DNA from: an uncultured Blautia sp.
GTDB taxonomy: Bacteria > Bacillota > Clostridia > Lachnospirales > Lachnospiraceae
Assembly (NCBI GenBank): GCA_900543715.1
Contig: UQSX01000028.1
Location: 1 to 29,030 of the forward strand
Direction: 5' to 3'
DNA: 29,030 bases
A model generated the notes under the pieces. It did not search any database. It was not told where the DNA came from and saw only the letters and a list, made by a program, of their open reading frames with translations. A program made the position numbers and the translations under genes. Positions 15,127 to 23,918 of the stretch are shown here, one piece after another (position 1 is the first letter of the stretch; every line of letters starts with the position of its first letter).

Positions 15127-16146
15127 TTAACACATCTTCTGTCCCATTTGCATAGCTTCCTCCGGTTCTTGAAACACTTCCAAATAAGTCTTTATCGCCT
15201 CGCTGAGTACTTTATAATCTTCTTTCCCGGGCTGATATACATACCAGCTGGTCTCTTTTCCATAGGACCAAATGTGGGGATTTACCCCATCACGAAAATT
15301 AGGGTTCGTCGTGTTTTTCAGGCCCCACACATCTCTAAATTTCACAACCATGCTGTCGATCATTCCTTCATTCCGATTCAAAAGGGTCACTTTCAATCGG
15401 TCATAATGATCCGCAACCATGCCTGTCTGAAAGTTGATTTTGACACGGATCTGATCCGTCAGCCTTCCATAACAACAATTCCCAACAAACCTTGGTTCTG
15501 AAAAGCTCGCTCCCGTTCCAAACATTTTTTTTAGTTCCCTTTCAAAAAATGTCATGCTTTCCTCCTCCGACCTATGTGGGTTCTCACGTTCTTCCCCTTC
15601 TTTCTTTCCTGCCATTTTTCCCGGTTCCACCTTCTGGCAAACGCTTCCTGTCCATAATGCAACTGTTTCTCCCTCTCTTGTAAGCAGTTCATCCATCCTT
15701 CCAATCAGTTTTTCCATATGCGCCTGCCAGTGCTTCCAATCCCGTTCCTGAAACCAGCCGCACCACAAAACTCCCGACTTCTCCTGCTCTTTTGCACATT
15801 TACGGCTGTAAAAAAGAGTTTCCGACAGATATTCCCTTACCCACTGAAGGGATTCTTTCGATGCTGTAAAAGAAGACAGGGAGGAAAACTTCTTATCCCC
15901 CCTGATTCCATCCAGTGCAGAAAAATCCTTCTCCTGGAATTTTACAATTAGTTCTGCCACTGCCATTGGGCTTGTATGAGACACCCCTTCTGACACTTCC
16001 GGAGGGGCATTCCAAGAATCTGCCTTCAGCCAGGCAAGCATCTGCCGGAGTTCTACATCCCCTTGTTCCGGAAGATGTTTCCGTATGAGACTGATGGCAT
16101 CCAGTCCAGCATCGGACTCAAACGCAGTAATTCCCCAACATCCCAT
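15127..16146 (-). CDS. DUF4259-domain protein with long unknown C-terminus
   Basis: A 339-residue soluble protein. The start is the ATG at 16146, with AGGAGG 6 nt upstream; this site overlaps the TAG stop of the pilin-like gene. An in-frame ATG at 16167 lies inside the preceding gene. The N-terminus MGCWGITAFESDAGLDAI is the DUF4259 signature (MGxWGxxxFxSDxAxD). The middle has a charged linker (about 175-205). The C-terminal half, from MTFFERELKKMFG, is a distinct region ending KTYLEVFQEPEEAMQ that I do not recognise. DUF4259 has no known function. Its position inside the channel operon is unexpected. Confidence 0.7.
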   Translation of the reverse strand: MGCWGITAFESDAGLDAISLIRKHLPEQGDVELRQMLAWLKADSWNAPPEVSEGVSHTSPMAVAELIVKFQEKDFSALDGIRGDKKFSSLSSFTASKESLQWVREYLSETLFYSRKCAKEQEKSGVLWCGWFQERDWKHWQAHMEKLIGRMDELLTREGETVALWTGSVCQKVEPGKMAGKKEGEERENPHRSEEESMTFFERELKKMFGTGASFSEPRFVGNCCYGRLTDQIRVKINFQTGMVADHYDRLKVTLLNRNEGMIDSMVVKFRDVWGLKNTTNPNFRDGVNPHIWSYGKETSWYVYQPGKEDYKVLSEAIKTYLEVFQEPEEAMQMGQKMC

Positions 16147-16156
16147 GATATACCTC

Positions 16157-16489
16157 CTAAATTCCAAGAATCTGCCAGATATAAAGCGGTGCAGTTAGGG
16201 TAAATACCAGACAGGCAAACAGAATTGCAGGTGCTGCCCATTCAAACTGTCCGTGCTTCCGATAATCAAAGTATGCCGTTCCCAGTTTTCCAAAAAAGAA
16301 CACGGCAAGGATCAAATCTATAGCGGGAAATACAACATGATCGACAACTGTTTTAATCTGTTGGGATGCCGTCTGCCAAGTTCCCTCAATCGCACCGGCT
16401 ACATCGCCCGATGCATATACCGGAACGCAGAACAAAACTACCAGTACGAATACCATGCACATAACTGCTGAAATTTTCTTTGTTCTCAT
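16157..16489 (-). CDS. VirB2-like (DUF3852) transfer pilin/membrane protein
   Basis: A 110-residue protein with an N-terminal signal sequence (basic RTKK, hydrophobic core, likely cut after VYA at about residue 26), then two transmembrane helices (about 48-70 and 86-106). Size, signal peptide and two-helix layout are those of VirB2/TrbC-type subunits, and the sequence resembles DUF3852 of Clostridia ICEs. KHGQFEW between the helices is typical of that family. It lies upstream of VirB6. In Gram-positive systems VirB2-like proteins are thought to be channel subunits rather than long pili. Confidence 0.78.
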   Translation of the reverse strand: MRTKKISAVMCMVFVLVVLFCVPVYASGDVAGAIEGTWQTASQQIKTVVDHVVFPAIDLILAVFFFGKLGTAYFDYRKHGQFEWAAPAILFACLVFTLTAPLYIWQILGI

Positions 16490-16505
16490 TTATTTTTCCT
16501 TTCTA

Positions 16506-16976
16506 CTAAGATTGTGTGAGTTTCAGCCCCATTCTTTGCTGTCTTTCAAGAAGAGGAGCCAATTCGATAATATCCGGATGTTCCTGAAACTTTAGATCTC
16601 CCCGAAAGCCAACTTTTAAACTGCTAAACCGCTTTGCCTCCTCCTGCAAAGAAGTAGGTGCATCTAGTGGAAGTTCCTGATTCCACCGAACCCATTCCCC
16701 ATTTTGAAAACGTGGCTGCAATCTCAAAATCACATAGGATTCCGGAACAAATACAGGATAATACCTTAATACTCCTCCAACTCCATAGTAAGGCTTCCCT
16801 TCCATCATCACCGTCTTTTGCATTAATTCCAGTGTATCCTCTAAAGATGTACAAAACCAGCATTCCTTATCACCCATCCTTCGTATCCTGCCATCCCTCA
16901 GAATATCTTCCAAATGGTCACGGGTTGTGTAATGATACAAAAATCCCCTTGGTTTCTCCGTCTGTTGATATGACAT
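16506..16976 (-). CDS. Small protein with possible ADP-ribosyltransferase-like N-terminus
   Basis: A 156-residue soluble protein. FLYHYTTRDHLEDILRDGRI at 12-31 is a pattern found at the start of several ADP-ribosyltransferase-fold families (YHYT followed by a helix ending IL..G.I), including DUF2971 and DarT-like groups. CWFCTSLED at 39-47 could be the next strand. A conserved glutamate in the right place is not obvious, so catalysis is uncertain. AGGAGG lies 4 nt before the ATG. It lies between the secreted protein gene and the VirB2-like gene. I see no adjacent antitoxin-like gene. It might modify a host factor; equally it may be an inactive structural relative. Confidence 0.45.
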   Translation of the reverse strand: MSYQQTEKPRGFLYHYTTRDHLEDILRDGRIRRMGDKECWFCTSLEDTLELMQKTVMMEGKPYYGVGGVLRYYPVFVPESYVILRLQPRFQNGEWVRWNQELPLDAPTSLQEEAKRFSSLKVGFRGDLKFQEHPDIIELAPLLERQQRMGLKLTQS

Positions 16977-16984
16977 ACTTCCTC

Positions 16985-18688
16985 CTACTCTGGTTTCTGT
17001 GGTGCGATATGCCAGTCACTCCACAAGTTCCCATCAATGATAATAGAATCATTCAGATTCATGGAGAGCATTCCAGCCGGTGTCCAGCAATCCAGCAGCC
17101 AAGTATATGGCGTATAACTTCCATCCGGATACCAAATTGGTGTAAAATGCGTTCTCCTCTCATAGGTACTGTAACCATTTTTCTTAAACTCATGGGTCAT
17201 ATCATAGCCGCCATTCATCCGTTCCAAAAGCCTCCAAAACCTCTCATACTGAAATTCCGGAAAATAAGTCACCGCATTCTGCGCAGATGTCACTGCAGAA
17301 CTCTGATTGGTGCTGACATGTGTCGTTACCTTCTCTTGGAATCCATAACCGGATTTCATCGTCCTTCCCGTAGCGGTAGGAGACTTTTCATCGGTTGTAA
17401 TTCTCATATCTGCAGTCAGGCTTGCGGAGTATCGATCCAGGTCAAACTCCCACCAGCCATGGTCACACCAGTACCCGTCATCATCCTCATCTCCGCTGTG
17501 CCATACCCAATGTTCCTGCCACCATGGTCTCCACACGCTCCAGGATGCGGAGGTTACTTCTGCATTAGAAGGAATCACAGGCCTTGTAAATCCGTCATTC
17601 CGGTCATCCGCATTGGGATCTGGCGGTGGATTTTCATCCAGATCCACGACATTGATATGAAGAGTCCCTTTACTGGTTCCTCCTCCACCTCGCACACGGA
17701 CGGTCATCGTCATGGCCTGGGGTTCTTCCGGTGTTGTCCAACGGATCCAAGCCAACTGGCTGTCGCCGGATGGATAATATACCTCCCCTACCTCATAGCT
17801 TCTTCCTCCTACAGAAAATGTTACGGATACCGGATGATCCGGATCACTCTGCCCGCCGCTTACCTCTACTGCCGTAATCACTTCCGTATTCGTCCGATAT
17901 TCATAATCATAGGTCGTGATTTCCGGTTCTTCTGGAGGCACATCCCGGAACCGTACAATACCAAGACCCAAGGAACTCTTTATTTCACTGTTGGAACGGA
18001 CTCCCGATGTCGGACCTCCCCAGGCCGGATATCCCAGATCCGGTGTTTCCAAAAACATGGACAGCGGCAGGTTCTGAAATGCCACGGTTGGAAGAACAGC
18101 TCGAAGCCCTCCGCTTAACATCTCATCATAGAGTGCTGCCTCTGTTGCCGTGACCGCAATCAGAGTTCCCTGAAATTTTAGAAAACTGATTGGCTCCAAT
18201 AAAAGCCGGTACTCTCCTCCCACCAGTGTATCAAAGTCCATTCCGGTTAGTCCGGCAATGCTGCGCACCACCTGTTCATCTGTAAAATAGCTTTTGATCT
18301 GCTCAATATTGGCTTGCCCCAAGCTTTTCGAGCTGATGATTCTTGGTAGGGGCTGTGCCGGATTCACAAACTCATACGGATTGGTGTCGATCATTAGGGC
18401 ACTTCCTTTGGTATATGACATTTTACTGACTTTCCCAAAGGAGTAGGTAATGTTGGGATGCTTATTTGTTAAGTCAATCGGTCTTGTTACCGGATCATGG
18501 CTCTCTGCCCGGATTACGGTAACCCGCACTCCTTCATTTCCCGGTGACCAGGAATTCTGGCTGGTCCCCTGTCCCATACTTCCGCCACCTCCATCCAGGT
18601 TCCCGTCCCCTACCGCATAAACCTGGATGGAGAGTATCAAAGACAGTAAGATTGAGACTGTAAAAAACACATATTTCTTCTGTTTCAA
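16985..18688 (-). CDS. Large secreted protein of the Tad/transfer operon
   Basis: A 567-residue exported protein. The start is TTG at 18688, with AAAGGAGG 4 nt upstream; a farther ATG at 18757 lies in the terminator and is unlikely. A signal peptide (KQKKYVFFTVSILLSLILS, likely cut after VYA at about residue 24) leads to a glycine-rich stretch (DGGGGSMGQG). The middle has beta-rich segments typical of cell-surface Ig-like modules (VSVTFSVGGRSYEV, TMTVRVRGGG). A Trp/Asp-rich region (RPWWQEHWVWHSGDEDDD) lies near 410-440. No LPxTG or C-terminal anchor is present, so it may be released or held by partners. It could serve as an adhesin or tip protein; that is inference. I do not recognise the family. 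Confidence 0.7.
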   Translation of the reverse strand: MKQKKYVFFTVSILLSLILSIQVYAVGDGNLDGGGGSMGQGTSQNSWSPGNEGVRVTVIRAESHDPVTRPIDLTNKHPNITYSFGKVSKMSYTKGSALMIDTNPYEFVNPAQPLPRIISSKSLGQANIEQIKSYFTDEQVVRSIAGLTGMDFDTLVGGEYRLLLEPISFLKFQGTLIAVTATEAALYDEMLSGGLRAVLPTVAFQNLPLSMFLETPDLGYPAWGGPTSGVRSNSEIKSSLGLGIVRFRDVPPEEPEITTYDYEYRTNTEVITAVEVSGGQSDPDHPVSVTFSVGGRSYEVGEVYYPSGDSQLAWIRWTTPEEPQAMTMTVRVRGGGGTSKGTLHINVVDLDENPPPDPNADDRNDGFTRPVIPSNAEVTSASWSVWRPWWQEHWVWHSGDEDDDGYWCDHGWWEFDLDRYSASLTADMRITTDEKSPTATGRTMKSGYGFQEKVTTHVSTNQSSAVTSAQNAVTYFPEFQYERFWRLLERMNGGYDMTHEFKKNGYSTYERRTHFTPIWYPDGSYTPYTWLLDCWTPAGMLSMNLNDSIIIDGNLWSDWHIAPQKPE

Positions 18689-18740
18689 GTATCCTCCTTT
18701 CCAACCACGGGAAGCCTTGTCTCCTTCCCTAGTTTCTGGG

Positions 18741-18771
18741 AAAAGAAAAAACACCACATTGATGCGGTGCT
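18741..18771 (-). terminator. Intrinsic terminator after DUF6550 gene
   Basis: On the minus strand CACC (18769-18766) pairs with GGTG (18755-18752), extended inward by CAT/ATG, and is followed by TTTTTTCTTTT (18751-18741). This is a short stem with a good U-tract. It lies 14 nt past the DUF6550 stop and before the secreted protein, so transcription of the channel block may be reduced here. Confidence 0.6.
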
Positions 18772-18784
18772 TCCTCTTTCTGTC

Positions 18785-19393
18785 TTAATCCATAATGCCA
18801 ATCTTATTCCCGTTTTCATACATATCTTCTGCTGCAGTTCCAGAGCCTCCTCCTCCATGGTTTTCTACCCAGCCGAATCCTGGAACATAGATCTGGTTCC
18901 CGGAAGTATCTCCTGCCTGCGGCTGTTCCGGATCTGCTACCGGTTCGGAAGGTTTTTCTACCGCTTCATGATCCACGGGAACCGGAGGGGTATCCTGCTT
19001 TGTACCATCCGGTTTTTGCGTTGGATCTGTCAGGATCTCCTTGCTTGGCGGTTCTGGTTTGGTTGGTTTCGGTTGGATACTCTGCGTTGTCTGATCAGTC
19101 TGTGGCGCCCGACTGTCCACCGCCTGAGTGTCTGTTTCCTGATTTTCTCCGATTCCCGGATGAATCACAAGGCTCTCTTCTTCTCTGGATACTACTTTAC
19201 TTTCCTCTTCCTTCTTTTCAAAATCTCCAGGATCTACAATCAATTCTGTTTCCGTTTCCCCTGTTCCTGGCAGAGCATCTTCACCGGACGGTTTCGGACC
19301 AAACTGCATTCCAATGGCAGCGATCAGGCCGATTCCTATGAGCACGCCGCCCAAAATTGCCAGATTCTTTTTCATCTTCTCTGTCAGTTTCAT
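18785..19393 (-). CDS. DUF6550 family membrane-anchored protein
   Basis: A 202-residue protein with one N-terminal transmembrane helix (about 11-31) and a long, low-complexity, Pro/Glu/Thr-rich extracellular stalk (about 35-165). The conserved C-terminal tail reads YVPGFGWVENHGGGG then AEDMYENGNKIGIMD, matching the DUF6550 family of Clostridia ICEs. The stalk suggests it spans the cell wall and presents its short tail outside. Function is unknown. AGGAGG lies 9 nt before the ATG, and a terminator follows the stop. Confidence 0.78.
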   Translation of the reverse strand: MKLTEKMKKNLAILGGVLIGIGLIAAIGMQFGPKPSGEDALPGTGETETELIVDPGDFEKKEEESKVVSREEESLVIHPGIGENQETDTQAVDSRAPQTDQTTQSIQPKPTKPEPPSKEILTDPTQKPDGTKQDTPPVPVDHEAVEKPSEPVADPEQPQAGDTSGNQIYVPGFGWVENHGGGGSGTAAEDMYENGNKIGIMD

Positions 19394-19474
19394 AATTCTG
19401 CTCCTCCTTTATCCTGTTTTCTGTTTTGTTATGCACAACATACTATACAATCCTCTCAAAGTCCAGGTCATTCC

Positions 19475-20032
19475 CTAGAACACCTCTGTATATCCAGCCT
19501 GTACCTTCAATGTGATCCACATGGATGGAAGAATCCGGCCGCCAAACCGAACCGGAACCTCCAGTCTAACAATAGCATCTGCCTCAAACCGCTGCGCATG
19601 GGCTGGATCCGATGGGGCCAGAGGTGCATTCCGAAGCATCACTTGCAGGCTGTCTATGGCAAACTCCATTGCAGTTCCAGTATCCGCATACTTTACATGC
19701 CTGCCGCCAGACAATTGGGTCCCTATGGTTTCATCCAGATAATCATAAATGTCCCCTTCATTCAGATCTTCTTCCCAGCTTCCCTCTCCAAAGGGAACAT
19801 AGCTGCCAGAATATCCCTCCCTGACTCCATGATACATACCTGCATAATTATCATTGACTGTGGAAATGACAGCATCCTCCACGGCTTCCCGCACACCTGC
19901 CGCAATAACTTGAAACCGGAAATACTCACTAATCCCACACATCAGAATAATCAGCGAAAGAACAATCCCCATGGTCATGGGAAATGAGGAGGCTCGCCTG
20001 TCTCTCAGTATCTCTTTCATCCGTTTCCGCAA
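19475..20032 (-). CDS. TadE-like minor pseudopilin
   Basis: A 185-residue protein with a short basic N-terminus (RKRMKEILRDRRAS), one hydrophobic segment (about 20-38: MTMGIVLSLIILMCG) and a soluble extracellular domain. That is the TadE/TadF plan. I prefer the TTG at 20032, with GAGGTG 6 nt upstream, but the ATG at 20020 is possible. It follows DUF4320 in the Tad cluster. TadE-type proteins are minor pilin-like subunits processed by the prepilin peptidase. The sequence has no clear GxxxxE site, so processing is uncertain. Confidence 0.65.
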   Translation of the reverse strand: MRKRMKEILRDRRASSFPMTMGIVLSLIILMCGISEYFRFQVIAAGVREAVEDAVISTVNDNYAGMYHGVREGYSGSYVPFGEGSWEEDLNEGDIYDYLDETIGTQLSGGRHVKYADTGTAMEFAIDSLQVMLRNAPLAPSDPAHAQRFEADAIVRLEVPVRFGGRILPSMWITLKVQAGYTEVF

Positions 20033-20042
20033 TCCCTCCACC

Positions 20043-20453
20043 TCATTTCCAGTAAACTTCTGATTTTCCAGCTGCCTGTGCGCGAAGCGTAACCGGAAAA
20101 GAAGCAAACTCGCCAAACAGACCGATATTTGTATCCATCGTCAGGGTAACGGTAACCTCTTCATTTAACTGGATTCTTCCATGACTGGACCATAAAATGT
20201 CCGGATGAAGCCCTGTTTTTTCTGACAGCACAGCGGCACGGCGGCTTGTCTCTGCACCTACGCGCCCGCTTACCTCTGCTTCACGCACCAGTTCTGTAGC
20301 GAAGGTATCCAGCTGCTGTTTCTGAATAAAAACCGGAAGCACACGCATGGCAAGGGCAAGCACCATGACCGCACACAAAACCAACACGATCACATCCACA
20401 TATCCTTCGCCCCGTCTTTCTGACAGTGCTCTCCATAAACGATGACTCCTCAT
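20043..20453 (-). CDS. DUF4320 family pseudopilin-like protein
   Basis: A 136-residue protein starting at the ATG at 20453, with AGGAGG 5 nt upstream. The basic N-terminus is followed by GEGYVD at 15-20 and a hydrophobic helix (VIVLVLCAVMVLALAM, 21-36), then a soluble domain with VTVTLTMDTNIG. The leader, motif and helix match a prepilin-type signal, and DUF4320 is common in Clostridia ICEs. The pilin-like DUF6133 protein in this cluster has the same GEGYVD motif before its helix, so both may be cut by the same peptidase. This is inference from sequence. Confidence 0.75.
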   Translation of the reverse strand: MRSHRLWRALSERRGEGYVDVIVLVLCAVMVLALAMRVLPVFIQKQQLDTFATELVREAEVSGRVGAETSRRAAVLSEKTGLHPDILWSSHGRIQLNEEVTVTLTMDTNIGLFGEFASFPVTLRAQAAGKSEVYWK

Positions 20454-20470
20454 CCTCTCCTCCTTCCTGT

Positions 20471-21343
20471 CTAAAACATTCCTCCGAGGCTCTCCAATGC
20501 CACATAGCAGATAATCGCCAAGTAAGTCAGCAGAAAACATACCAGCATGACAAAGGAAAAAACACGGATCTTAGGAGGGATTTTCTGTGCCTGTGCTTTT
20601 AATCTCTGCAGTTCGATCTGCTTAAAATCATGAGCCAGCATCTGAAAATACACTGTGCTGTCATCCCCTCGAAGGACACCAATCAATCCACGTACCACAT
20701 CGGACAGCATGGGCGAGTTCAGTCTTGCCTCGAATCGTGTCAGCGCCGCTTCATAATTGGAGGAACGCATATCCGCCAGAAGAATATCTAACTCTCCAGT
20801 CAGCGCTGGTCCCGCATTCCCCTTGAACCGCTCCAACATACCGATCACATTACGGCTTGCTTTCAGTTCCTGTTCCATAGTCGCCACCATTCTCGGAAGC
20901 TCCCCCTCTATCTCTTCCCGCTTTGCCTTTAAGGTTTCATCCGCTTTCTGATTTTCCTTAAAGTAAAGAAGTAAGGCCAGCACAACCACGACAGGAACTA
21001 GAAGCGGAAAAAGGAACATGCAGGGAATCGCCCCTAAAAGAACTGCGCCTGATTTTACCAGAGCATACGCCTGATACACTTCCGGGGTCATATTCATTCC
21101 ACTGGCTTTTAACACATTCTGCATCCTGCTTCTCTTATATGCATCCATCCGGATGAAACCAGACAGTCGCACTGCCAGGATCATAAAATAAGTTTCCAAT
21201 GTCTTTGCCGCTTTCCGCTCCTGTTTTACCGTACCCAGCATGGCCTTCGCCGCACCCATGGTAGGTAACTTTAGAACAGACGCAGTTAAAAAGAAAAGTC
21301 CCAGAGCTAAAAACAGCCCGAATAAAAATAACAAGCCTTCCAT
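20471..21343 (-). CDS. tadC: TadC-like inner-membrane platform protein
   Basis: A 290-residue type II secretion F-domain protein. Hydrophobic segments lie at about 3-22, 95-125 (two close helices) and 265-285. The cytoplasmic T2SSF domain (about 140-250) contains REEIEGELPRMVATMEQEL and DVVRGLIGVLRGDD, typical of Tad platform proteins. It partners TadB in the base of the Tad machine. AGGAGG precedes the ATG. It lies right after TadB and before the pseudopilin genes, as in Tad operons. Confidence 0.85.
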   Translation of the reverse strand: MEGLLFLFGLFLALGLFFLTASVLKLPTMGAAKAMLGTVKQERKAAKTLETYFMILAVRLSGFIRMDAYKRSRMQNVLKASGMNMTPEVYQAYALVKSGAVLLGAIPCMFLFPLLVPVVVVLALLLYFKENQKADETLKAKREEIEGELPRMVATMEQELKASRNVIGMLERFKGNAGPALTGELDILLADMRSSNYEAALTRFEARLNSPMLSDVVRGLIGVLRGDDSTVYFQMLAHDFKQIELQRLKAQAQKIPPKIRVFSFVMLVCFLLTYLAIICYVALESLGGMF

Positions 21344-21345
21344 AG

Positions 21346-22275
21346 CTACCTCCTGTATTCAATGGGACGGGTCAGTTTCACTACAAAGCCAGCGGATATA
21401 AAAATAGCCGCCGCAGTAGCAGCCAGAATACACTGTCCCAGTACCGTATGCATCAGTACATCATACCAGTCCTGATTCAGCAGATACATAAGAGGAATAT
21501 TGCCTACTACAAACACAACCATGATCATAAACTCTTTTCTTGGTTCTGCGATCATGTATTCCAGTTCTGCGTTCACGTTCCGCATATCTGACAGCTTTGA
21601 TACGATGGGCGGCAGTGTAGTCTTTAAGCTCCGGTCATGCTGGCAGTCACTGACCGCATCGCACCACTCCCGAAACACCTCATTATCAATCCTTCCCCTC
21701 AAAATCCGAAGGGCGGCCTGAACATCCGGATTTACCATTTTAATCTGGATGAGAAAATCCTGAAATACTCTGGACACTGGAGGATTTAAATATGCTGTAT
21801 TCTCCTCCACCGCCGTCACAATATCTTCTGTCCTCAGATATGCTGTGGTAATGACCGAAAGCGCCGTTTCCAGTTCTGCAGACACATCCCTTTTATAATG
21901 ATTGGCAGTCAGTTTCACATACCAGAATGGCAGAAATAAAAAACCCACTGCCATCACCGGAGCCAGGAAAAAATTCCCTAACAAAATGGCAATGGATCCC
22001 CCAGCGCAAAACAGTGCCAGAGCAACTGCGCAGATGATGGAAAACCGGTTCCCCCTGCCCGTCATTTGAAGGATGTTCTGTGCTTCCTTCAGTTCCCTGC
22101 GCAAAATCCCTGATTTTTTTCTTCCTGATGATTCCCTGATGTCTTCCCGCAGACTTCGTTTTGGATTCAATAAAAATCCAAACAGGCTGTCCGTAAACTC
22201 CACTGGCTTCATTCCCAGCAGTAAAAATACACCCACGATCATTCCCGCACACGCCAATAGCTGAATCGCCGTCAT
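21346..22275 (-). CDS. tadB: TadB-like inner-membrane platform protein
   Basis: A 309-residue T2SSF-type membrane protein. Hydrophobic segments lie at about 4-21, 80-120, 245-265 and 275-300. The cytoplasmic part carries RDVSAELETALSVITTAYLR and DAVSDCQHDRSLKTTLPPIV, the conserved T2SSF helices. It overlaps the end of TadA by 4 bp (ATGA) and is followed 2 nt later by TadC, so the three are translationally linked. TadB and TadC together form the membrane platform on which TadA acts. Confidence 0.85.
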   Translation of the reverse strand: MTAIQLLACAGMIVGVFLLLGMKPVEFTDSLFGFLLNPKRSLREDIRESSGRKKSGILRRELKEAQNILQMTGRGNRFSIICAVALALFCAGGSIAILLGNFFLAPVMAVGFLFLPFWYVKLTANHYKRDVSAELETALSVITTAYLRTEDIVTAVEENTAYLNPPVSRVFQDFLIQIKMVNPDVQAALRILRGRIDNEVFREWCDAVSDCQHDRSLKTTLPPIVSKLSDMRNVNAELEYMIAEPRKEFMIMVVFVVGNIPLMYLLNQDWYDVLMHTVLGQCILAATAAAIFISAGFVVKLTRPIEYRR

Positions 22276-23918
22276 TCGTTCTCCCCCTCTCTATCCTTTT
22301 TTACATTCAAAAGTCCTGCCAGCGTTTCCTGCGGCATTCCATTCTCCATCAGCCGTCTTGCCAGACTGTCCGAGATTGGGTTGATTTGTCTATGGTGCCC
22401 CACAATTACAAACTTTCCATCCTCCACCCTGTTTTCCGTAATCTGATATTGAAACAGCGGACGGTATCGTCTGGTTCCATCTGCCAGAATCTCACACTCC
22501 ATGATTTCCATTAAACGGCGTTCCTTGTTTTCCAGCTGTTTGCAAAATGCGATGATCGGATAGGCTTCCGTTACAAATCCCATCAAAGTCTCATCGCTCA
22601 TATCCACAGCACGTTTACACAGGGAAACCATGCGGCGGTAGGTTGCCTCACAGCTCATGGAATGGATGGTTGTCACAACCGCAACACCGGTTCTGGCTGC
22701 CTCCTGTGCCGCATTCGCTTCTGGTCCACGCATTTCTCCTACCACAATAATATCCGGATTAAAGCGTAGCGCCATATCAAGAAGTGCAATCTGATCTACT
22801 CTCTGCCTCTCATTCTCGCTGTCACGGGTCAAGGTATGAATCACGGAATTGACTACCCTCCCATCCTTTCTGCGTACCAGCGCCAGCTCCCTTGAACCAT
22901 TCTCAATACTGTAAATACGCTTACCGTCCGGAATTGTGGTCAAAAGCCAGCCTAACAGTGTGGTTTTTCCGGAGCTTGTGGCTCCCGCCACACACACAGA
23001 GATTCCATACCGGATGCACTCCGATAAAAAATCCAGCATCTGACTGGTTGCCGTTCCTCCCTTTATAAAGTCCTGTTTCTTCATACTCTGGGGATTCACA
23101 ATTCGGATCGAAGCTGCCACCCCGACATCCTCATCAACAAGAGGTGTCTTCAGTACAGCAATACGGATATTTTTACTTAAATGTCCCAGAACGCTTGGAC
23201 TCGCATCATCCAGCACCATTCCAGACACATGCAGCATACGCCGAATGACATTGATGGCATGTTCGGGGCTTTCAAAATGCTCGTTCAGTTTTTCTGTCAC
23301 TCCACCAGAATACTGGATCTCCACATCATCCCAGGCATTTACATCGATCTCCTCGATTCCTTCCCCGTAGATGTACTTTGTGAGAAAACCGAACTCTGCC
23401 ATTTCTGAATAAATCGCATCAATCAGCTCATCCGTGGTTTTTCCCGGTACTTGTATACGGTTATCCTGAATATACTTCCCGGCAAATCGGCGGATCTGTG
23501 CTTTTATTTCTTCGTTTCCATCTCCGGTTACCAGATTACTGTATTCTTTGGAAAGATACGCCTGTATCTCCTGCAGCACGGACTGAAAGTCACGCCCTTC
23601 ATCCTCCGATGCAAAAAACAGGTCATGGGTACGGAGAGAACGGCCTCCCGTTTTTTGAGTACACAAAGGAGCCTCTATGTCATCCTCTTCTGACCAGATA
23701 TCCTCCTTTCCATTCATCTGTCCTTCACAAGCCTGTTCCGACAGGCTATCATTTTGGAAGTTTTCTTCTGTCCCCTCCCTTCCATCCAAGCCATCCAAAG
23801 AAGCCTCCGTTTCCATGATCTCCTCCGGAAGATGTCCAGAATCCTGTCGTGTTTCTTCCCGAACAGCTTCGGGAAAACCCGCAGAAAACGCGGGTTTGCT
23901 GCGTCTTTCCCCTAACAT
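22272..23918 (-). CDS. tadA: TadA/CpaF-type secretion ATPase
   Basis: A 548-residue type II/IV secretion ATPase. The first 100 residues are acidic and low in order. The N-domain (about 110-290) precedes Walker A GATSSGKTT (312-320). An Asp-box-like YSIENG lies at 336-341, Walker B is IVVGEMRG (391-398) and the His-box TTIHS (416-420). This is the CpaF/TadA group, which drives Tad pilus assembly. Related VirB11 ATPases act in Gram-negative type IV secretion but are usually absent from Gram-positive conjugation systems. The start is ATG at 23918 with GGAGG 7 nt upstream; it overlaps the TadZ-like gene by 7 bp. Confidence 0.93.
   Translation of the reverse strand: MLGERRSKPAFSAGFPEAVREETRQDSGHLPEEIMETEASLDGLDGREGTEENFQNDSLSEQACEGQMNGKEDIWSEEDDIEAPLCTQKTGGRSLRTHDLFFASEDEGRDFQSVLQEIQAYLSKEYSNLVTGDGNEEIKAQIRRFAGKYIQDNRIQVPGKTTDELIDAIYSEMAEFGFLTKYIYGEGIEEIDVNAWDDVEIQYSGGVTEKLNEHFESPEHAINVIRRMLHVSGMVLDDASPSVLGHLSKNIRIAVLKTPLVDEDVGVAASIRIVNPQSMKKQDFIKGGTATSQMLDFLSECIRYGISVCVAGATSSGKTTLLGWLLTTIPDGKRIYSIENGSRELALVRRKDGRVVNSVIHTLTRDSENERQRVDQIALLDMALRFNPDIIVVGEMRGPEANAAQEAARTGVAVVTTIHSMSCEATYRRMVSLCKRAVDMSDETLMGFVTEAYPIIAFCKQLENKERRLMEIMECEILADGTRRYRPLFQYQITENRVEDGKFVIVGHHRQINPISDSLARRLMENGMPQETLAGLLNVKKDREGENE

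Noticed and set aside
16658..18118. Plus-strand open frame of 486 codons
   Set aside because: It lies opposite the secreted protein and ART-like genes, has no good ribosome binding site and its product is rich in Pro, His, Cys and Ile in a way typical of antisense frames. The minus-strand genes have signal peptides, motifs and proper starts.
18767..19987. Plus-strand open frame of 406 codons
   Set aside because: It is antisense to DUF6550 and the TadE-like gene, which are supported by family patterns and ribosome binding sites.
22272..23918. VirB11 of the VirB channel
   Set aside because: The neighbours TadB, TadC, CpaB and a prepilin peptidase place it in the CpaF/TadA group. A second role in the VirB channel is possible but not shown.
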